Origin: Caenorhabditis elegans
Taxonomy: Eukaryota; Nematoda; Chromadorea; Rhabditida; Rhabditidae
Assembly (NCBI RefSeq): GCF_000002985.6
Contig: NC_003280.10
Location: 4,770,501-4,834,500, forward strand
Direction: 5' to 3'
Length of the DNA: 64,000 nt
The translations under genes and the position numbers were made by a program. The notes under the pieces were generated by a model, which made no database searches, had not been told where the DNA came from, and worked only from the letters and a program-made list of their open reading frames with translations. Shown here piece after piece: positions 11,001 to 20,807 of this stretch. Position 1 is the stretch's first letter. Each line of letters opens with the position of its first letter.

Positions 11001-14000
11001 CCACCTCTTGGAGCCGGTTTCTTTGGAATAGTGTGGGAGATGAAGAGACGCAGAGATTACCGAATAGGAATTTAGGTGTCGCAGTTTTGCAAATGAAAGA
11101 ATTATGATGCTAACTGGATTCCGATCCTTTTGTAGAATTTTTGTTACCTTTGTGTAGTCAATGAGTTTCAGTTCATAGTTCAACCAGAACTCCCTTGAAA
11201 ATATGAATCACTCAATTTTTCTAATTGACTGAATTGACTGAAGCGGACTGAATTGGTGAAGGATTTTAAAAAAATCCTAAATTTCAAGTTTAGTTTAAGT
11301 TTTTAGTTTAAGTAACAACCCGGATGAAAAACAAAAACAAAGATATAAGAGTAACATGAAAGGTCAGTCACCTGTCTCTGATGATGGATTGATTTCCTGC
11401 AAAAAACATAACAAAAAAGCACGTCGAAGTGATATATCTATTTTCGAAGAAAAAAAAAGCTGTCACAATGGGAAATCGGTTAATAAATTTTGAGAAAGCA
11501 TTACTTACAATTAGTTCACAATTTTTGGAAGTTTTCAAGTCAATCTACTTTGAAATTTTTTTTTGGTCATGGTGATGCGTATTGGCGCAGAGAAAAATTA
11601 TCAGATATTTAAAATTTAAAGATATACAAAGGTCTTTGGCATAAGTTATTTAAATTATACTTCAACTTCGAGCGATTCAGAATGAACTTGTAAGTTGTGT
11701 GTATTTTTTTTTTTGGAAAAACCGAGCTCACTTGGGCTATATTAGTAGTTCAGACAATTTAAGATTTTCCGACAGATTGTGGAGCAAAATTGGAGTAAAA
11801 TATGTTGACATTTTTTTGGAGTAAAATATGTTGACAGCAGGAAAAACTTTGAAAGCTCATATCTCGGTTTTTAAGTTTAAACAATTAATTGCCAACTGAC
11901 AAAGAATGTGCAAAATATTTATCTATGTTTTCACAATGAACATGTATTTGATAAAACTGAAGACAACCGAGATGAACTACTTTAAAGTTGATTGTGGCGC
12001 CTTTGAGAAATTGAGTAATTGAACTTCTGATCCCCTCCAATATTTCCAAAAAATTCCAAAGTTCAGCTTTTGAAAAAAGAAACGTGATCTGAACCACTTG
12101 AACTTCTTTTTCTTATCACAATCCCTCTAAACTACTCTCCACCCTCATTGGTCAGTTTCGAATGTTTTCACACAAAGCGCACCTACTGCTTTCAAGTAGC
12201 CGACCCCCTTCTCTCTTCTTAGGTGTTCAAATATTGACATTACGAGGTTAGGATTTTTGAAATCCTATTATGTAAAGGAAATATGTGTATATTATGGAAA
12301 TTGGAAATGAATCATCGAATTTCGAAAGATGGAATAACTAACCGGTCTGGAAAATGTTCCAAATGGCTGACGTCACTCGATGAGCAATCACTTATTTCTG
12401 TGGCTCCGGAGGAAGAATTTGACCTGGAAATAGTTGAGTTTTGCCAAACGCGGTAAAGAGTTTATACTAATAAGCTGTTAATGAAACAATTTGAAATACT
12501 TACCTTCCTCCCCCGGAGTTCGTTGTTATGGTTGTAGAAGAGGTATTTTGGCGACGGCTGAAAAATTTAACACTTCAATTTTTAGTGACAGATCATTATT
12601 GCTATTGATAGTAATAAAAACTATCTGAATTTGGTGAAATTTTTTAAAATCTGGTTCAATAAATTCCTCGAAAATTGACACTAATTTGGGAAAAGTTTAG
12701 GATTTTTCTGGAAAATAGATTCGGAACAAATTTTTAAATATTTTGACTCGGCTAAGTTCACCTTTTAGAATTGGAACTGAATTTAAATTTTGAATATTAG
12801 GATACCTTTTTAACTACTAAAAATGCTATGTCTTGTAAACACAAAATTCCTGCCTTTAAGGCGACCTAGATAGTGCTTTCGTTCAATTTCCAATTTAAAA
12901 TATATAAATTTTTTGATATGAAGCATAAGACTCTTAAAGAAAAACTGTGCAAACGCCAAGCATTTGAGTTAAAGCAAAAAATAGGCGGCCGGCAGACGTT
13001 TAGGCCTGAAAGACTATGTGGTCGATGTTTAGCACACAGAAATTCAAAAAGGGAAACAGTTAAAAACAGACGTTAATTTTATGATTTTGAAAATTTTTAG
13101 CGGAACAAGTTCAAAATTAAGGGGTTCAGTAGAAAAATCTGATTGTAAAAAATATATTTAATTTAACTCAAAAATCTAAAAAGCCACCGTATCAGCTCTA
13201 CTCACTTTTGAAGGATTTTCTCCTCGACCGACACAATTTTGATATCGTCAGAAGCGTCAACGGCGCCCAGTTTGACAAGTTTAACAGTAATTAGTGCACA
13301 GATAACTGTAGGCGGCCCGAAATAGGCGGCGCAGAGTGGACCAAAAATGGTTGGAAAAAGTAGTGAGGGATAAGAAAGACAGACAGAGAGAAAATGCTCA
13401 AAAGACAAATCAGCTCCTCTTGTCCACTATCTTGTTCTTGCTGACCGACATTTTGAAGAGCATCGTAAATATTGTAGACTGTGCGAGAGACGCAGACACC
13501 TGATGACTGTTAACAAGCTATTCTTGAGAAGCTTCGGGGGCGCTAAGAGATTACGAAACAGAAATAAAAATAGTGGATGACCAGTGTGGCGGTGAGTTGA
13601 TGGTCAATAGGTTAATAATCTCTGGAGAACTGGACTTTTGAAAATGATTGGAACTATGTATTGGTTTTTGAGGGTTTTTGAGTCCAAAAACTCTGCAAGT
13701 CTGAAGAAATTTTTGAAGTTTTTATTTTTGAAACTTCTAAACCAGTCTCAAATTTTCTTTAAACAGATTGCTATGTGTTAAGTACTCGTTTTCTTTTTTT
13801 ACCAAGGAAACCAGCGCCTACCGGGCCTGCGTGCCTACTCTCAAGGTATAACTTTTGAAATGTAATCTTTAGTGTTTATAATTGGAACTTTTTTAAAGTG
13901 AATTGGTAAATAAAAAAACTCACTTTTTTTTGTCGGTTAGTTGAAATCCGTATGATGGATTGAAGGCGAAAAATGAGTTTTTATAGCTCCAACTCGCTGT

Positions 14001-14036
14001 CGTCATTGTATTTTCTTTCTTTTTTCGTACGGTCAT
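5026..14036 (-). CDS. Neprilysin-like M13 zinc metallopeptidase
   Basis: Fourteen exons: 14036-13924, 12557-12504, 12423-12343, 9146-9031, 8930-8655, 8370-8081, 8037-7843, 7777-7442, 6487-6383, 6221-6097, 6048-5935, 5873-5773, 5717-5302 and 5202-5026. All phases close to 832 residues. It is a type II membrane protein: cytosolic residues 1-83 (start MTVRKKKENTMTT, Ser-rich), one transmembrane segment at about 84-112, then the ectodomain. The zinc site HEITH is near residue 666 with GENIADNGG near 728, and the chain ends in CRIW, the family's terminal CxxW. M13 enzymes cleave peptides at the cell surface. Oddity: the substrate-binding NAY/F motif reads DAFHY. The start follows a TTTACAG acceptor, so trans-splicing is likely. 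I cannot assign the nep number. Confidence 0.93.
6574..7406 (+). repeat. Direct duplication unit, copy 2, inside the neprilysin intron
   Basis: Begins GTTTAGCGCCGA as at 3761 and contains the second transthyretin-like gene with its own promoter. It lies within intron 6488-7441 of the minus-strand peptidase gene. Confidence 0.75.
6705..7406 (+). CDS. Transthyretin-like protein with hydrophobic C-terminal tail, copy 2 (nested)
   Basis: Exons 6705-6852, 6894-7200 and 7250-7406 give 203 residues. The signal peptide ends in NVFS. The core FKIEGVLKCKGQPTRGK, MVDDN, LLDEVQVSESGEFELYGW and IEHGCT aligns without gaps to copy 1 through exon 2, and the introns sit at the same places and phases. The tail again ends in a hydrophobic run (FTHIFLLLVSLFNCIF), although the exon-3 residues differ, so hydrophobicity rather than sequence seems to be kept. 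The gene is nested in opposite orientation in the peptidase intron, and its stop codon is only 36 b from peptidase exon 8. An AATAAA occurs inside the coding exon near 7346, with none clear between the stop and that exon. Confidence 0.83.
9147..12342 (-). other. 3.2 kb intron of the neprilysin gene
   Basis: No coding exon fits the reading frame here. A 25 b exon-like segment at 11371-11395 has splice signals but would break the frame if included. A GGCAGGCGG dispersed-repeat fragment lies at about 10475-10555. The length, between the cytosolic-tail exons and the transmembrane exon, makes it a candidate for an internal promoter or enhancer (inference). Confidence 0.5.
12558..13923 (-). other. 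1.37 kb first intron of the neprilysin gene
   Basis: An ORF-like minus-strand stretch at 13202-13408 ends in a plausible donor but has no ATG and no phase-compatible acceptor with the flanking exons. Otherwise nothing is supported except a dispersed-repeat fragment near 13803-13846. Confidence 0.4.
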
Positions 14037-15189
14037 TCTGTAAATTTTTCATGAATATTCAATAAGGATTGAAAATTGAGAAAAACTTGCCACATCATCA
14101 ATGTATGTGAAAATATGAGAAGAAGGGGAATTCAAGCTATCAGGAGAGTATCAAGAGAGAATGTGCAAAATTAAGATTTCAATCCAAAACTGGGGGCATA
14201 GGTAGGTGAAGCCGACAAAAAATCGCTGCTCGAGATTTTCAAGTGGATCGAGATTGGGCGGAGACACGCGTCGAGACGGTTTGCACTGACCTCTTCGAGC
14301 ATTTTATATTGAGCTTTGTTTCTCGCAGTTATTTCAATTTTTTTGGAGATTATTTTCCAGTTTTTAGTTTAATGTTGTAATATAAACTTGCTTTATAGAA
14401 TTGTGATTCCCAAATATTTTTGGAGACAAAATAATCTGCAATATTGCAACAGACTAAAAATTAGATTCTCAACCTGGAAAAAATTATAAAAGGTTCCAAG
14501 GACCTGGCTGCCTTCGAGAGGACCTCTGCCTGCCTAGACTGTAGGCAGGCAGGCGTGCAAAAAAAAATTACAGAAAAATACAAAAATACAAACGAAAGAT
14601 GTACAGTTCTTGAGCAAAACAGATATTAACTATGTCTTCTCTCAATCTGAGAGCATTCTTCCACCACCCCCACGTAAATCTCTCTTTTTTGGAAACTTAG
14701 CAATTGTGTCACAATAGAATTAGGCAAGATGACCCCCCGTTCCGTAGGAAAACGAGAACAAAACAGTAACATTTGTTAAGCCGAATTAGAGGGAAAGCAG
14801 AGGAAGAGACGTAGAGAAATTGGGTACATTATGATGATGAAAAACTTTGTTTTGATGTGGATTGGTGTATTAACTGAAATAAAGCAAAATGAAAAATTTT
14901 ATATCGTTCCTTCTTAAAAAATTTTGCTTTTAATTGGAACCATAAAGAAATTTTCTAAAATTCACCGAATCCTATTCAATGCCAACTCTTGAGCAATTTC
15001 TCAAAACTTTCGATTAAAAGTTGATGTTTTATCTATATTACTATTAAATTGCAAACTTCGACACGACCATGAAAAACTGATTCGAATTTTCTGGAAGATC
15101 CCCAGTTCCAGTCAAGTACTAGTTCATCCTGGATCTTTTTAAACTTAGTTTAAAGATATAAAACCAAGAACACAAAGCCAATACAATAC
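14037..15189. other. Intergenic region upstream of the neprilysin gene
   Basis: No gene seen. It includes GGCAGGCAGG repeat sequence at about 14500-14560 and should contain the peptidase promoter. Confidence 0.45.
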
Positions 15190-15258
15190 GACTTTATTTT
15201 AAACTTTTGATGCATGATAGTTCATACATGCCTACGGATTGTACTCAGTTGGGAGGCA
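15190..15258 (-). pseudogene. Relic of an msp 3' end
   Basis: On the minus strand a stretch reads as the last residues of MSP (LPTEYNP then stop, stop near 15233) and is followed by an AATAAA-type signal near 15195. No other part of an msp gene is attached. It lies about 165 b beyond the stop of the intact msp gene. Confidence 0.5.
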
Positions 15259-15397
15259 ACATAGGCCTGGAAGCAGTCTGGCACCTAATGCAAGTCTTAT
15301 GGGATCAAATTCGGAAACATTTAAAATCTGAACAAGACAGAAACAACAACGAGGAATTTTCAAAAGTCATTTATTGAACACAAGATCAAGCAGGGCT

Positions 15398-15781
15398 CTA
15401 TGGATTGTACTCAATGGGGAGGTTCTTACGACGAACCATACCGTCTCCTTGGAACCACTCTCGGCGGAACTGCCTGGCAGCTCCATCCGGGGTGTTGGTC
15501 CACTCAACAGTGATACGATCGTTGTTAGTGTCCTCCTGTCCGAAGGCGAAGGCATCGCATGACACGGCAAGAAGCACAGCTTCCTTTGGGTCCAAAACTC
15601 CACATGGTGGATCAACTCCAAGTCTCTTCATATTGGTGGTCTTGATTCCATATCCAATACGGCGAGCAGATGAATTGATCACCTTAATGTGGTAGGTGTG
15701 CTTGTCGTCGTATGGTGCATTGAAGACGATCTTCGTACCCGGCTGGGTTTGGATGTCTCCTGGTGGGACGGATTGGGCCAT
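15398..15781 (-). CDS. Major sperm protein (MSP), 127 aa, single exon
   Basis: An intact 127-residue MSP starting [17 protein letters not shown] and ending [14 protein letters not shown] is the cytoskeletal protein whose filaments drive crawling of amoeboid nematode sperm; released MSP also signals oocyte maturation. The gene has no intron, as is usual for the family. It differs from the msp at 54914 by Arg instead of Lys at residue 103. The upstream region holds the standard GATAAG plus TAAATA promoter. It forms one arm of an inverted repeat with the broken copy at 16659. Identity as MSP is certain; which numbered msp gene this is I cannot say. Confidence 0.97.
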
Positions 15782-15837
15782 GGCGACTTGTTGGAAGAGT
15801 GTGAAAACTCAGACTGAAGATTATGGCAAAACCTTCT

Positions 15838-15858
15838 CTATTTATGCAAATCCTTATC
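15838..15858 (-). promoter_or_regulatory. msp promoter core: GATA site and TATA-like box
   Basis: Reading the minus strand, GATAAG (15858-15853) is followed 8 b later by TAAATAG (15844-15838), about 60-75 b before the ATG. The same block precedes the msp copies at 16659 and 54914. A GATA site at this position is known to be needed for sperm-specific msp expression. Confidence 0.8.
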
Positions 15859-15995
15859 ACTGTCTAGATCTCAAAGTTCATAAAGTTCATACGTTGGATT
15901 TTACTTGAATTAATTTATTTTTTTGTTTTTCACAAAATGTTTGTAGTTTTGTTGCTCTCGGCGAGTTACCACGTAACATGATTCTTCTTCCCATT

Positions 15996-16439
15996 TTTAA
16001 AGTAATTTCATCATTTTTTATATTTTTTACAAGCAAATCCCACCAATTTGAAAAGTCTTATAATACTTTTTGGAATGTTTTAGAATACCTTTTTCATTAC
16101 AATTAATCAATAGGCGATTTCTGGAAAAATGGTCCTATCATACTAATGCTGGGAATTGCCCTTCCTATTGCTTATAAAAACAGGTTTTTGCTAGGTACAA
16201 TGGCTCCTCTGGATTGGAATGAAACTTTTTTATTACTTACATTAATACTCATGTTAAAAACTAAAATAATATATTTTGTGGTTCTAGATAGTATGTGCGG
16301 CAAATCTCCAAATTTGCCGAGCATGGCAAATTCGGCAAACTCGACAAATTTGCCGTTCTTAACAAACTCCGAAAAATGTTATTTTTTAATGTTTTTTGGA
16401 GCATCATCAGAATAACTCAATTTTGTGTCATTGTCTTCT
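15996..16439. other. Spacer between msp inverted-repeat arms
   Basis: No gene. It holds a TTTGCCG/CGGCAAA-rich segment (about 16300-16385) followed by AACAAACTCCGAAAAATG; the same segment recurs at about 18245-18305, so it is a dispersed repeat. Confidence 0.5.
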
Positions 16440-16579
16440 AAAAAAGAGAGAAGAAGACTCATTTTACGTGGTAACCCGCCGAGAGCAACAAAACTAAAAA
16501 CATTTTGGGAAAAAATAAAATAAATAAATTAATTCAATTAAAATTCAACGTAAACTTATGAACTTTGAGATCCAGACAG

Positions 16580-16602
16580 TGATAAGGATTTGCATAAATA
16601 GA
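16580..16602 (+). promoter_or_regulatory. msp promoter core retained by the broken copy
   Basis: GATAAG at 16581-16586 and TAAATAG at 16595-16601 have the same spacing as in the intact genes, so the pseudogene may still be transcribed in the male germ line. Confidence 0.75.
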
Positions 16603-16658
16603 GAAGGTTTTGCCATAATCTTCAGTCTGAGTTTTTATAACTCTTCCGACAAATCGAC

Positions 16659-17020
16659 ATGGCCCAATCCGTCCCACCAGGAGACATCCAGACCCAGGCG
16701 GGTACGAAGATCGTCTTCAATGCACCATACGACGACAAGCTCGCCGTATGGGATACGCTATCAAGACCACCAACATGAAGAGACTTGGAGTTGATCCACC
16801 ATGTGGAGTCCTCGATCCAAAGGAAGCTGTTCTCCTGGCAGTTTCGTGTGATGCCTTCGCCTTCGGACAGGAGGACACTAACAACGATCGTATCACTGTT
16901 GAGTGGACCAAGACCCCGGATGGAGCTGCCAAGCAGTTCCGTCGGGAATGGTTCCAAGGAGACGGTATGGTTCGTCGTAAGAACCTCCCCATTGAGTACA
17001 ATCCATTGAGCCCTGCCTGA
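16659..17020 (+). pseudogene. msp pseudogene: internal 34 b deletion, lost stop
   Basis: The ATG and first 25 or so codons match MSP. After GACGACAAG, 34 b that the intact genes have (covering [11 protein letters not shown]) are missing, shifting the frame. The remainder reads as MSP only in another frame, from [13 protein letters not shown] to EYNP. The normal stop TAG is TTG, so that frame runs on four residues. Several substitutions are also present (Pro to Ala at residue 15, Ile to Met, Gly to Ala, Asn to Lys in TNTPDG). The two lesions make a functional MSP very unlikely. Arm 2 of the inverted repeat. Confidence 0.92.
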
Positions 17021-17165
17021 ACTTGTGTTCAATAAATTACTTTCAAGTTCCTCGTTTTTATTTCAGTCTTAAAATGTTCCGCTTTTGAAAACTTCCGGAT
17101 TTGATTTTATATGACTTACAGGAGGCCTATGTTGCCATACTGGTTCCAGGCCAATTCGTATTGTA

Positions 17166-17739
17166 AATAAATTCGTGGCTCTGTGTACATGTTTCACATT
17201 ATATTTTACATCAGGTTTACACAATTTCACTTCAACCTGAAATATGCGGAATATTTCTTTGGTTCACTCGGAAATCTTATAAACTCCTCTGGTTCTCATT
17301 GTCCTGTCGTCGGCTTTAATTAGAAGTTTATGTAGAAATATGAGGAAAAAACTGATTCATTACTTTCCGGAAGTTTTTGAGCAATTTCTCAAAAATTTTC
17401 GAATGAGGGTAAAGTTATTTTCAAAAAGAAAAATTGGAAATTTTCAATCAAAACATCGACAAAACAGGGCGAAAAAGGAGATTTTGTAACTTCACTACAA
17501 AGAAATTCTGATTGTCTGACGGCTTTAAAAATACAATTTTAGAAGCAAATTAACTTTTCTCCTTTTTTAAACATAATTTTTATGATATTTCCATAATTTC
17601 AGAAGTTAGAAGGAGAGAGAACTTTTGAGTTTTACACTTTGTAACGAAAGCTTCAAAAGTGTATGTATGTAAAAAAAGAAAAGTAAACCGAAAAGAAAAA
17701 GGAACAGCTCTGTGCAATATCATGAAATGTCGTATGGTT
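17166..17739. other. Intergenic, no feature seen
   Basis: AT-rich sequence between the msp inverted repeat and the next minus-strand ORF. No supported element. Confidence 0.4.
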
Positions 17740-18057
17740 TCATTGTCTGAATGATCCGGTCTTCTCGGCACCTTCAGGGTCATCCTTCAATCGAATCCAG
17801 TCTCTGCATTCTGGTATATGACATTGATCCATTTCTCTCGGGCATTTCCCAAAACAATGAAGCATATTGAATTGACCATCGTTCGCCCGTTTTTTTCTGT
17901 GTCTATTTGTTTCTTGTACATTTTCAATACGTTTCAATCTATCTATGTCAGCAGTGGCCGGCCGGCCAGAGGGCATTGAGTAGACAAACCATCGTGTTTG
18001 CTTCTCCGAAAACGATAGCACCAGAAAAATGAGACTTTGGGATTTGTTAGCAGACAC
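17740..18057 (-). CDS. Candidate small Cys-rich protein with RKKR site; 5' end unresolved
   Basis: The open frame ends at a TGA at 17740. It contains NRHRKKRANDG, a furin-type basic site, followed by about 49 residues with four cysteines (HCFGKC, QCHIPEC) and the end GSFRQ. The first in-frame ATG is at 17976, which would give 78 residues without a signal peptide. Upstream of it the frame reads a hydrophobic SLIFLVLSFS stretch, but there is no ATG before the next stop, so a further exon may exist. Base composition and the basic-site-plus-cysteines layout suggest a processed secreted peptide. This is inference, and a chance ORF is possible. Confidence 0.4.
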   Translation of the reverse strand: MSANKSQSLIFLVLSFSEKQTRWFVYSMPSGRPATADIDRLKRIENVQETNRHRKKRANDGQFNMLHCFGKCPREMDQCHIPECRDWIRLKDDPEGAEKTGSFRQ

Positions 18058-18390
18058 ACGGATACTGTCTCGCTTGTTTGCTTGTTTGTTTGTTTTTTCA
18101 TTTTTTAAAATTTGTTCGGATGTAAAGTGTGTGTGAAGTATTTCATGTCAGGAAAAAGAGTTCAACTTGTGCGATGGTTTGTGTTTTATGTAGATTAGGA
18201 CCGATTTTTCCGGTCTTATTAAAAAAAGAGGATAAATTTTGACTCAAATATAAATTCGGCAAACTAGGCAAACTTGCCGTGCTTAACAAACTCCGAAAAA
18301 TGATAAATTTTTGGAGCATCGATAACTACTGTTTGTTTTATCACATATCTGATTTCTGAAAAAGTTCCGTGTAGTGTGTCAGCTTAAACA
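18058..18390. other. Short intergenic region
   Basis: Contains a TTCGGCAAACTAGGCAAACTTGCCG repeat segment (about 18250-18305) matching the one in the msp spacer. No gene supported. Confidence 0.45.
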
Positions 18391-19043
18391 TCAAATTAAT
18401 AAAATTTTATTTATTACATGATAACAGTTGGATTCACGACATTGTTCTTTAGCCAGGAGAATGTTTGCATATAGAACGTTCAGACCATCTACTCTTTTCT
18501 GAATGTCCGCAACTTTCTCGTTATAATTGTTTATCAGTTGCTGATGATTGCATCTGCGACTCTCGTCGGATATCTACAAATTTGACAGTTTTTAGGGGAA
18601 TTAACGAATTAAACTAATACTACGCAATATTTCAGAATTTTACATAATTTTTAACGTACCTCAGGTGGAATGTGATCGGTCTTTAGAGTGGCTTCGAGCT
18701 CTGGAACTGGGTCTTCTGGCTCTGGAGTTTGCAATTCTAACTGCAATTATTGATAATGTTAGTAAATGTTTAAAATATAAAAAATAATACTTACCTCTGG
18801 ATCATAATTCACCCATAATATTAGCCATTGCTTTCGGGCCGTCCATTGCTTTAAGAGTGGTCCAGTTTTCGCGTATTTCTTGTGAAGCATCTGTAAAACA
18901 GAAAACTGAGCTAATACCCCAAAGAAATGCCACAAAAACAGTGATTTTTCAATTTTCAACAAAAAAACAGTTGAAAATAGTGTGGCGCAGAACCAAATAT
19001 ATGCCAGACCGTGTAAAAAGTATTAAAAACTTACTTTTGTCAT
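18391..19043 (-). CDS. Small protein of unknown function, four exons
   Basis: Exons 19043-19035 (only MTK), 18890-18795, 18740-18660 and 18573-18391, all phase 0, giving 122 residues. Donors are GTAAG/GTACG and acceptors TTACAG, TTGCAG and TTGTAG. The protein starts MTKMLHKKYAKTGPLLKQW, has an acidic, Pro-rich middle (PEPEDPVPELE), and a C-terminal half predicted to be helical and coiled-coil-like (heptads in QQLINNYNEKVADIQKRV and DGLNVLYANILL), with CRESNC near the end. No signal peptide and no domain that I recognise. The consistent phases support a real gene; function is unknown. Confidence 0.65.
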
Positions 19044-19815
19044 GTTAATTCAAAATTCGCTAGTTTCGTAGGGTTAGTATATTGAGAAGTGATTGAATTC
19101 GATTTTGAATTCCCGTGGTTTTTTTTAAATCCCTATTTTTTTGTCTTCACGTCTTTTATTTTGTGCAATTGTTTTGAAAAAAAATTATGTGAATAAACAT
19201 TTGACTAAAAAATAATTTTCAATAAGTTTTCTAAAAAAAATACTTTATATGATGGTTTCTTCTTGTTTTTTTTAACTATGAAAATTTTTCTCAAATGTTT
19301 ACTATTCTAGTTTTCAGGTGAATGTCCGTTCCATGTCATTTCCAGACCTTTTTGGTAATTTTATGACGTCACAAAATAGACTCATGGGGTCTTCAGACCA
19401 CACCGATATATCCATCACGTAACAATTTTCGGAAAAGAAAAAAAGATTGTTCGCGTGTCAAGTTCAAACTAATTCTTCTCCAAAATGTTCCAAAAGAAAA
19501 TCAGAAATCTTGTTCTCAATGAACAGAATGACGTATTCGAAGACTAATCAGGCTAATTATTGCCTTCAAGACCCTCCCCTGGACCTCCTCCATTCTGAAA
19601 TTAGTTGTGCTGACGCTGTTGGCCAAAAATAAGAATAAAATGAAAATAACATGGACCTTGCTGCCGCTCCTGGATAAAAATGTTATTGTTTTGTGTATGC
19701 TTGGAACACATAAAATATAATATAATTTTCAATTCATTTTACTTAATAATTTCGTTCTTTGAACATATTTCCATCAATTTTCATCGTTTTCATTTCAGAG
19801 TGGTCCGCTCTCAAA
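19044..19815. other. Intergenic region upstream of the neuropeptide candidate
   Basis: No gene supported. It should contain the promoters of the divergent genes at 19043 (-) and 19816 (+). Confidence 0.4.
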
Positions 19816-20807
19816 ATGACGGTTTTTACATTTGTCGTATTGCTACTATTCTACTTTTGCAACACTGTCTTCTCGTATTATATTCAGGTTAGACTTTATT
19901 ATTTTTTAATGTAATTTTTTAAATTTAAAACAATTTTGAATAATTAAAAAAAAATTAAATAATCAACACCTTTGAAACTATCCAGAGACAAAATTTTGTG
20001 TTTTTTGAGCTAAAAATACGGTACCAGGTAAATGACACATGTTTATTAAATTAAAAACGGTGTGCGCCTTTAAAGAGTACTGTAACTTCAAACTTTCGAT
20101 GCTGTGGCAATTCGAAATTTCAATGAATTTTCCCTGTTATTTCGCATTTCGTTAACAACTTAAAGGTTTTTCAGAATTTAATACTAGTTTCCAACATAAA
20201 TACATACATTCTTACTCAAAAATTGTGAAACATCAATAAAATTCAGTAGCAACTAAAGGTCTAAACTACAGTACTCTTTAAAGGAGCACACCATTTTACA
20301 TTCGATGAAAATTTGTCGTGTCGAGACCATTTACGGTATTATTGGCGCAAAAGTCAAAAATTAGGGGTTTCTACGCCACGTAGAACTGTAAACTGCCGTG
20401 CGGAATTCGGAGTCTCGTTTGGCCACGCCCACTTGATTCGTTGAGCGTTTTGAAGCTTGCAGTACTAATTGGGTGAATGTTTGCACTTTTTTCGCACTAA
20501 TTCGAGTTTTTATTTGTTAATTTCAGACTAAACGATTCGACTATGATCCTTCACCAATTCTGATGTACAACCAAATGTATTCTCATGATAATTGGGTCCC
20601 TTTTCGCTACGAAATCGACAGACAAGTTGATGAAGGTGCGTTAGCTTACTTATTTTTAGCTTGATCAGTTTAACTTTCAAAATTTATAATATGTTTTCAG
20701 ATGTTATTCCAAATTGGGAGTCGTTGGCGGACGGTGGGACAATGGACAAAAGAGTGACTGCTGATCAGATAAATTCTTTGTTGAAAAATGCGTGGCTCGG
20801 TCGATAG
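19816..20807 (+). CDS. Candidate neuropeptide precursor with PDF-like amidated peptide
   Basis: Exons 19816-19887, 20527-20635 and 20701-20807 encode 95 residues. Residues 1-20 (MTVFTFVVLLLFYFCNTVFS) form a strong signal peptide. TKR follows at 25-27, then a spacer of about 50 acidic and aromatic residues, then DKR at about 76-78, and finally VTADQINSLLKNAWLGR at the C-terminus. Cleavage after KR and processing of the terminal GR would give a 15-residue amide ending in AWL-NH2. Its ADQINSLLKN core resembles the SELINSLLSL core of arthropod pigment-dispersing factor and the AELINGLL of worm PDF-1. As in PDF precursors, the single peptide is last. The peptide role is inferred. An AATAAA follows at 20824. 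Confidence 0.75.
20018..20345. repeat. Inverted-repeat element in the intron of the neuropeptide candidate
   Basis: Left side GTGCGCCTTTAAAGAGTACT (about 20052) and right side AGTACTCTTTAAAGGAGCAC (about 20270) are inverted, followed by a GTCGAGACC block near 20322. The same modules recur at about 25550-25690, 59752-59990 and 60590-60880: a dispersed foldback family. Confidence 0.75.

Larger units (their letters stand above)
15240..17165. repeat. Large inverted repeat carrying msp genes
   Basis: Arm 1 (about 15240-15995) and arm 2 (about 16440-17165) are inverted copies containing an msp gene plus 5' and 3' flanks. Outside the coding regions the match includes the GTTGCTCTCGGCG...CCACGTAA block (15950-15978 against 16464-16490) and the post-stop sequence through AGGCCTATGTTGCC (15270s against 17120s). 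The spacer is about 440 b. Confidence 0.8.

Noticed and set aside
10807-11183. Several overlapping ORFs in the neprilysin intron
   Set aside because: Mutually overlapping, no consistent frame, no domain.
11371-11395. A 25 b exon with good splice sites in the large neprilysin intron
   Set aside because: Including it shifts the frame into the transmembrane exon; skipping it gives a perfect phase match (…FPDR-NARLAAV).
13202-13408. Minus-strand ORF ending in a donor, possible alternative first exon of the peptidase
   Set aside because: No in-frame ATG and no phase-compatible join to the neighbouring exons.
15374-15695. Plus-strand ORFs opposite msp
   Set aside because: Antisense shadows of the 127-codon msp gene; the same shadows recur at the other msp loci.
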